From the NCBI GenBank assembly GCA_964636225.1, contig CAZWQM010000013.1, forward strand, positions 1 to 44,069: DNA of 44,069 bases, given 5' to 3'. How positions within the stretch are numbered: position 1 is the first letter of the stretch; every line of letters starts with the position of its first letter. The position numbers were made by a program, and so were the translations under genes. Shown piece by piece: positions 43,555 to 44,069 of this stretch. This DNA is from UBA1858 sp964636225. GTDB lineage: Bacteria; Pseudomonadota; Gammaproteobacteria; UBA4575. A model generated the notes under the pieces. It searched no databases. It saw nothing but the letters and a program-made list of their open reading frames with translations, and was not told the origin of the DNA.

Positions 43555-43882
43555 GGCGTGTATCGTGCGTGCGGCAATACATCACGCTACCTACAAAAAT
43601 CATCAAGCTAGTCACCACTTGTAATGCACCCAGTCGCCACTGCGTGGCATTGGCACAATTCCAGATACCAATGATGAAATACATCCACACAAACAGCGTT
43701 ACCCATTTAAATGTATGAAAGCGGGCATTCAGCAAGCCGCGTAAAGGCAGCAGCAGCGGCGCCACAATAAACAATAAAGTAATACTCTTTGGAATCACGG
43801 TGACAGGATTCAGCCAGCCAATCCACGCCACCTGCCCGAGTAATAAAATGAAATAACCTGCGAGAGTGAGTTTGTAATACAT
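43538..43882 (-). CDS. DUF2069 membrane protein
   Basis: 114 residues with about four hydrophobic segments (LTLAGYFILLLGQVAWIGWL near the N-terminus, then SITLLFIVAPLLLPLRGLL, VTLFVWMYFIIGIW and VVTSLMIFVGSVMY). A small inner-membrane protein of unknown function whose gene is often found near hda in gammaproteobacteria. It starts at ATG 43882 and converges on hda with a 17-base overlap. Confidence 0.82.
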   Translation of the reverse strand: MYYKLTLAGYFILLLGQVAWIGWLNPVTVIPKSITLLFIVAPLLLPLRGLLNARFHTFKWVTLFVWMYFIIGIWNCANATQWRLGALQVVTSLMIFVGSVMYCRTHDTRPRKDA

Positions 43883-43906
43883 TATCTGTAATTTTTTTCC
43901 AATATA

Positions 43907-43964
43907 TGGATCTCCGCTTTCACAGAGATGACCGCCTCGTCATTCCCGTGAAAACGGGAATCCA
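43907..43964. repeat. Pair of short palindromic units in opposite orientation
   Basis: 43907-43932 (ATGGATCTCCG / AGAGATGAC) in minus orientation and 43938-43964 (CGTCATTCCCG / CGGGAATCCA) in plus orientation are separated by only five bases, giving a head-to-head pair upstream of the DUF2069 gene. Confidence 0.85.
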
Positions 43965-43996
43965 CTTCTCAAAGACCACGAATCCGCACCTTTCAG

Positions 43997-44069
43997 TCAT
44001 TCCCGCACTTTACTGTCATTTCCGCGTAAGCGGGACAAATTCGTAAGGAACGAATTTGAAGAGCCAAAG
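43997..44069. repeat. Compound unit joined to a truncated copy of the hairpin chain
   Basis: A half-site GTCATTCCCGCA and a second site GTCATTTCCGC / GCGGGA run directly into the hairpin-chain element at 44032, whose first 29 bases match 39871-39899 exactly. The window ends inside its second hairpin (GAGCCAAAG). The ATCCA end of the unit is missing at the join. Confidence 0.85.

Noticed and set aside
23713..44069. Regularly recurring hairpin repeats as a CRISPR array
   Set aside because: Units are scattered over many gaps, occur in both orientations and have no uniform spacers; no cas genes are present.
1..44069. tRNA, rRNA genes, insertion-sequence transposases or phage genes
   Set aside because: I searched the gaps and reading frames by eye and saw none that could be supported.

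Overview
The window is a stretch of gammaproteobacterial chromosome. The evidence is gene order and content: miaB-phoH(ybeZ)-ybeY-corC-lnt, leuS-lptE, holA, nadD-rsfS-rlmH, maf-rng-yhdP-nitrilase-tldD-pmbA, purM-purN-DUF3108, and hda with a DUF2069 gene are all characteristic of that class, and lptE, lnt and yhdP imply an LPS-bearing outer membrane. I cannot name the genus from the sequence alone.

Bases 1 to about 13,250 are one end of a surface-polysaccharide locus (the window opens inside a GT4 glycosyltransferase gene). It is strikingly AT-rich. It holds a complete rmlBDAC set for dTDP-L-rhamnose, two polysaccharide pyruvyl transferase-like modules, a GT29 (sialyltransferase-like) gene broken by a frameshift at a U UUU UUA heptamer, a SAM methyltransferase, a 1058-residue protein joining a pyruvyl-transferase-like module, a coiled coil and two glycosyltransferase modules, a GT2 enzyme, and an ABC exporter that could flip the finished glycolipid. 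No wzx, wzy or sialic-acid synthesis gene is visible here.

From 13,406 to 20,046 lies a collinear housekeeping run: miaB, phoH, ybeY, corC and lnt (tRNA thiomethylation, RNA and ribosome quality control, metal and envelope functions), then a bifunctional GDP-mannose gene closed by a hairpin terminator. A 617-base gap without a recognisable gene follows, then leuS and lptE. A tartronate-semialdehyde reductase-like gene on the minus strand sits between lptE and holA. Then come holA-proA-nadD-rsfS-rlmH, maf-rng-yhdP, nitrilase-tldD, pmbA, a convergent DUF3108-purN-purM block, a CDP-alcohol phosphatidyltransferase gene, hda and a DUF2069 membrane protein gene.

From about 23.7 kb to the end, almost every sizeable intergenic gap is filled with small palindromic repeats of the form GTCAT-NN-CCG-spacer-CGG-N'N'-ATCCA. 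Their stem bases change together between copies (TC/GA, CT/AG, CC/GG). There are longer relatives of this unit, compound units made of a half-site plus a full site, and a separate chain of four different back-to-back hairpins with a second copy cut by the window edge. None of these repeats was seen in the first 23.6 kb. They are the most unusual structure in the window, together with the frameshifted GT29 gene and the multi-domain fusion protein.
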